A stretch of DNA of 18,740 nt from the NCBI GenBank assembly GCA_018826025.1, contig JAHKAK010000102.1:1-18740 (forward strand), read 5' to 3'. The position numbers were made by a program, and so were the translations under genes. Shown here one piece after another: positions 18,635 to 18,740 of this stretch. Below the pieces are notes generated by a model. The model saw only the letters and a list, made by a program, of their open reading frames with translations. It was not told the origin of the DNA and made no database searches. The first letter of the stretch is position 1. Each line of letters opens with the position of its first letter. The stretch is from Patescibacteria group bacterium. GTDB lineage: Bacteria; Patescibacteriota; Minisyncoccia; Portnoybacterales; GWB1-42-6.

Positions 18635-18740
18635 TTAATCTCTAATCAAATCGTCAACTCCGACTTCTAACGCCTTGGCAATCTTTTTTAATGTCTCGAT
18701 AGTCGGATTATCTTGCTTTCCCGCCTCAATGTTAATAATA
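18635..18740 (-). CDS. XRE-type helix-turn-helix regulator, 3' end only (runs off the window)
   Basis: Reading the minus strand from the window edge gives IINIEAGKQDNPTIETLKKI, followed by AKALEVGVDDLIRD and TAA (18635-18637). This is the last third of a Cro/C1-type (HTH_3) domain: the end of the recognition helix region (IEAGKQDNPTIETL) followed by LKKIAKALEV and the final short helix. The start is beyond the window. Its stop is followed after about 105 bases by the split gene, on the same strand. It could regulate that gene or be an antitoxin-like partner; this is inference from position only. It is too near the edge to estimate its length. Confidence 0.85.
   Translation of the reverse strand, partial: IINIEAGKQDNPTIETLKKIAKALEVGVDDLIRD

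Overview
The window looks like part of a Patescibacteria (Candidate Phyla Radiation) genome, probably from the Parcubacteria side. This is inferred from content, not from a search. The pointers are a short IF-2 without the usual long N-terminus, a DUF4446 gene and a DUF5671-like gene, tRNA genes without encoded CCA, many genes without a Shine-Dalgarno sequence, A+T-rich coding sequence, and intergenic DNA packed with short palindromic elements.

Layout. (1) 38-4728, minus strand: a six-gene signalling cluster. Its transcription order is a FIST sensor protein, a coiled-coil protein ending in GRELKMIELKK, a V4R/heme-NO-binding-like protein, a double-PAS histidine kinase and two single-domain response regulators. 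An extended -10 promoter lies before the FIST gene. (2) 5055-5937, minus: an AbiEii-type nucleotidyltransferase toxin and its small partner, behind a promoter that would give an almost leaderless transcript and carries an operator-like palindrome. (3) 6189-6431, minus: tRNA-Leu(UAA) and tRNA-Cys(GCA). (4) 6483-10685, minus: the translation and RNA-turnover cluster DUF4446 - infB - rbfA - nrnA. Every intergenic gap in it holds palindromic elements, and one such element has entered infB in frame. (5) 10698-11585: about 0.9 kb without a gene, made of several unrelated inverted-repeat elements. (6) 11551-12316, plus: a transcription unit with a good promoter, a roughly 206-nt structured RNA, a 22-codon ORF, a 126-nt imperfect hairpin, an RRM RNA-binding protein and a clear terminator. 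(7) 12524-15756, minus: a DUF5671-like membrane protein, then (transcribed first) a substrate-binding-like protein paired with a HAMP protein that has no kinase domain. (8) 15827-16325, plus: a GtrA-family membrane protein with promoter, strong SD and terminator. (9) 16353-16975: a gene-free palindrome island. (10) 17065-18740, minus: a protein of unknown family split over two frames at a homopolymer, preceded by the 3' end of an XRE-type HTH gene.

The most interesting points are the leader of the RRM gene, which looks like a layered RNA regulator, and the density of palindromic elements. Some of these form gene boundaries: the infB stop lies in one, the first possible codons of the DUF4446 gene lie in another, the -35 of the RRM promoter lies at the edge of a third, and one encodes about 35 extra residues of IF-2. 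The coiled-coil and HAMP proteins share a C-terminal module and have the same palindromic element directly at their stop codons.
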